Assembly: GCA_030448225.1 (NCBI GenBank)
Contig: JAUJNJ010000149.1
Coordinates: 1 to 6,726, forward strand
DNA length: 6,726 nt
Source of the DNA: Phycisphaerae bacterium
GTDB taxonomy: Bacteria > Planctomycetota > Phycisphaerae > Tepidisphaerales > Tepidisphaeraceae
Direction of reading: 5' to 3'
The notes under the pieces were generated by a model. It worked only from the letters and a program-made list of their open reading frames with translations. It did no database searches and had not been told where the DNA came from. The translations under genes and the position numbers were made by a program. Positions 6,062 through 6,726 of the stretch are shown piece after piece. The stretch's first letter is position 1. Each line of letters begins with the position of its first letter.

Positions 6062-6726
6062 ATGAAGTCCCGCTCGCTGTTGGTCGCCGCCGCCCTCGCC
6101 GTCCCGCTCGTGTCGGTCGTCTGGGTCGCGCAGGATCGCGAGCCGGCCGCCGCCGCCCTCGCCCCGTTGGCCGCCGTCCTCCCCGCCCCGGCGACGGTCG
6201 TCGTGCCCGCCCCGGCCGCCGCCGCCGCCGCCCCGGCCCCCGCATCGGCGCCGGTCGAGGTCGTTGCGCCGACGACGCGGGCCGCGCCGATGGTGCACGT
6301 CGACCCGTCGGGGGCCGTGCGGTACGTCGCACGTGACGGGGACACGATGTCCGAAGTGGCGATCGCGCTGCTCGGCAGCGACTCGCAGGACCACCGCGAC
6401 GCGGTGGCGGCGGTCAACGTCTCCTTGCAGGCGAACCCGGACCGGGTGCTGACCGGGCAGACCTACTCGATCGACCGGACCGCGTCGGACGAAGGCAACG
6501 GCGACGTGGCCGCCGGGCCGGCCGCCGCCCCGTCGCCGGTCGTGACGGGGGCGCCGCTCCGGAAGGCGGTGGTTCCCGCCGCCGCCATCGGCCCGAAGCT
6601 GAGGTACGTCGCGCAGCAGGGCGACACGATCGCGGTGCTCGCCGGCAACCTGCTCGGCGGGGACACGGCGGTCAACCGCGAGGCGATCATCGCGGCCAAT
6701 GAGTCGCTGCTGCGGGTCTACCCCAG
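6062..6726 (+). CDS. Tandem LysM-domain envelope protein (3' end beyond window)
   Basis: The ATG at 6062 gives 221 complete codons before the window ends. Residues 1-23 are a signal peptide or signal anchor: MKSRS, then a hydrophobic stretch (LLVAAALAVPLVSVVWVA). Residues 28-75 form an Ala/Pro/Val linker built largely from GCC and CCG codons, with a run of six Ala. The first LysM-like repeat spans about 86-137: RYVARDGDTMSEVAIALLG, then NVSLQANPDRVLTGQTYSI. The second starts near 180: RYVAQQGDTIAVLAGNLLGG, then REAIIAANESLLRVYP, and is cut by the window edge. The GDT(x)S/A motif, a helix, an N-x-SL segment and the GQxYxI end follow the LysM pattern. LysM modules usually bind N-acetylglucosamine-containing glycans such as peptidoglycan. 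The linker is consistent with reaching from the membrane to the wall, and any catalytic domain would lie beyond the edge. The ribosome binding site is weak (GAAAG). The 161 bases upstream (5901-6061) presumably hold its promoter, but I find no clear -35/-10 pair. Confidence 0.88.
   Translation, partial: MKSRSLLVAAALAVPLVSVVWVAQDREPAAAALAPLAAVLPAPATVVVPAPAAAAAAPAPASAPVEVVAPTTRAAPMVHVDPSGAVRYVARDGDTMSEVAIALLGSDSQDHRDAVAAVNVSLQANPDRVLTGQTYSIDRTASDEGNGDVAAGPAAAPSPVVTGAPLRKAVVPAAAIGPKLRYVAQQGDTIAVLAGNLLGGDTAVNREAIIAANESLLRVYP

Noticed and set aside
5901..6332. Upstream extension of the small minus-strand gene to 6332
   Set aside because: It is Arg/Pro-rich and antisense to the LysM gene, which is clearly coding on the plus strand.

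Overview
The window looks like a chromosomal stretch from a GC-rich member of the Planctomycetota. The clearest marker is the leftmost gene, which encodes a secreted protein with a planctomycete-type cytochrome c heme motif (PSCyt1) followed by a DUF1549 domain; this architecture is greatly expanded in that phylum. Every convincing coding frame shows very high GC at third codon positions. A tandem-LysM envelope protein at the right edge also fits. I cannot place the organism below phylum from the sequence alone.

Layout. (1) 1-3044, minus strand: two exported proteins. They are a 500-residue secreted protein of unknown function (3044-1542) and, 114 bases downstream, the PSCyt1/DUF1549 protein (1427 to beyond the left edge). 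(2) 3045-3751: about 0.7 kb of divergent intergenic DNA in which I find no gene. (3) 3752-5684: a cluster of small genes with no recognisable metabolic role. It holds a DUF6166 gene broken by one frameshift, the tail of an XRE-type helix-turn-helix regulator (also frameshifted), an intact 99-residue protein, a convergent 73-residue protein on the minus strand, a frameshifted gene of about 86 residues on the plus strand, and a small minus-strand protein. (4) 6062 to the right edge, plus strand: an envelope protein with a signal anchor or signal peptide, an Ala/Pro linker and two LysM-like repeats.

How it fits together. The flanks encode cell-envelope or periplasmic proteins and look intact. 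The middle resembles an accessory island: short genes on both strands, several of them orphans. Four single-base frame disruptions fall inside about 1.4 kb, and none is visible in the flanks. All but one of the inferred corrections are at short homopolymers, and the last can be read that way. They are therefore either genuine decay of a cassette or assembly errors, and raw reads are needed to decide. The DUF6166 gene, the XRE tail and the 99-residue gene sit head-to-tail with an ATGA overlap and a 10-base gap, which suggests one transcription unit.

I see no CRISPR array, tRNA, rRNA, transposase or recognisable defence effector. I do not think the window shows a demonstrable new system. The most interesting part is the small-gene cluster and the question of whether its frameshifts are real.
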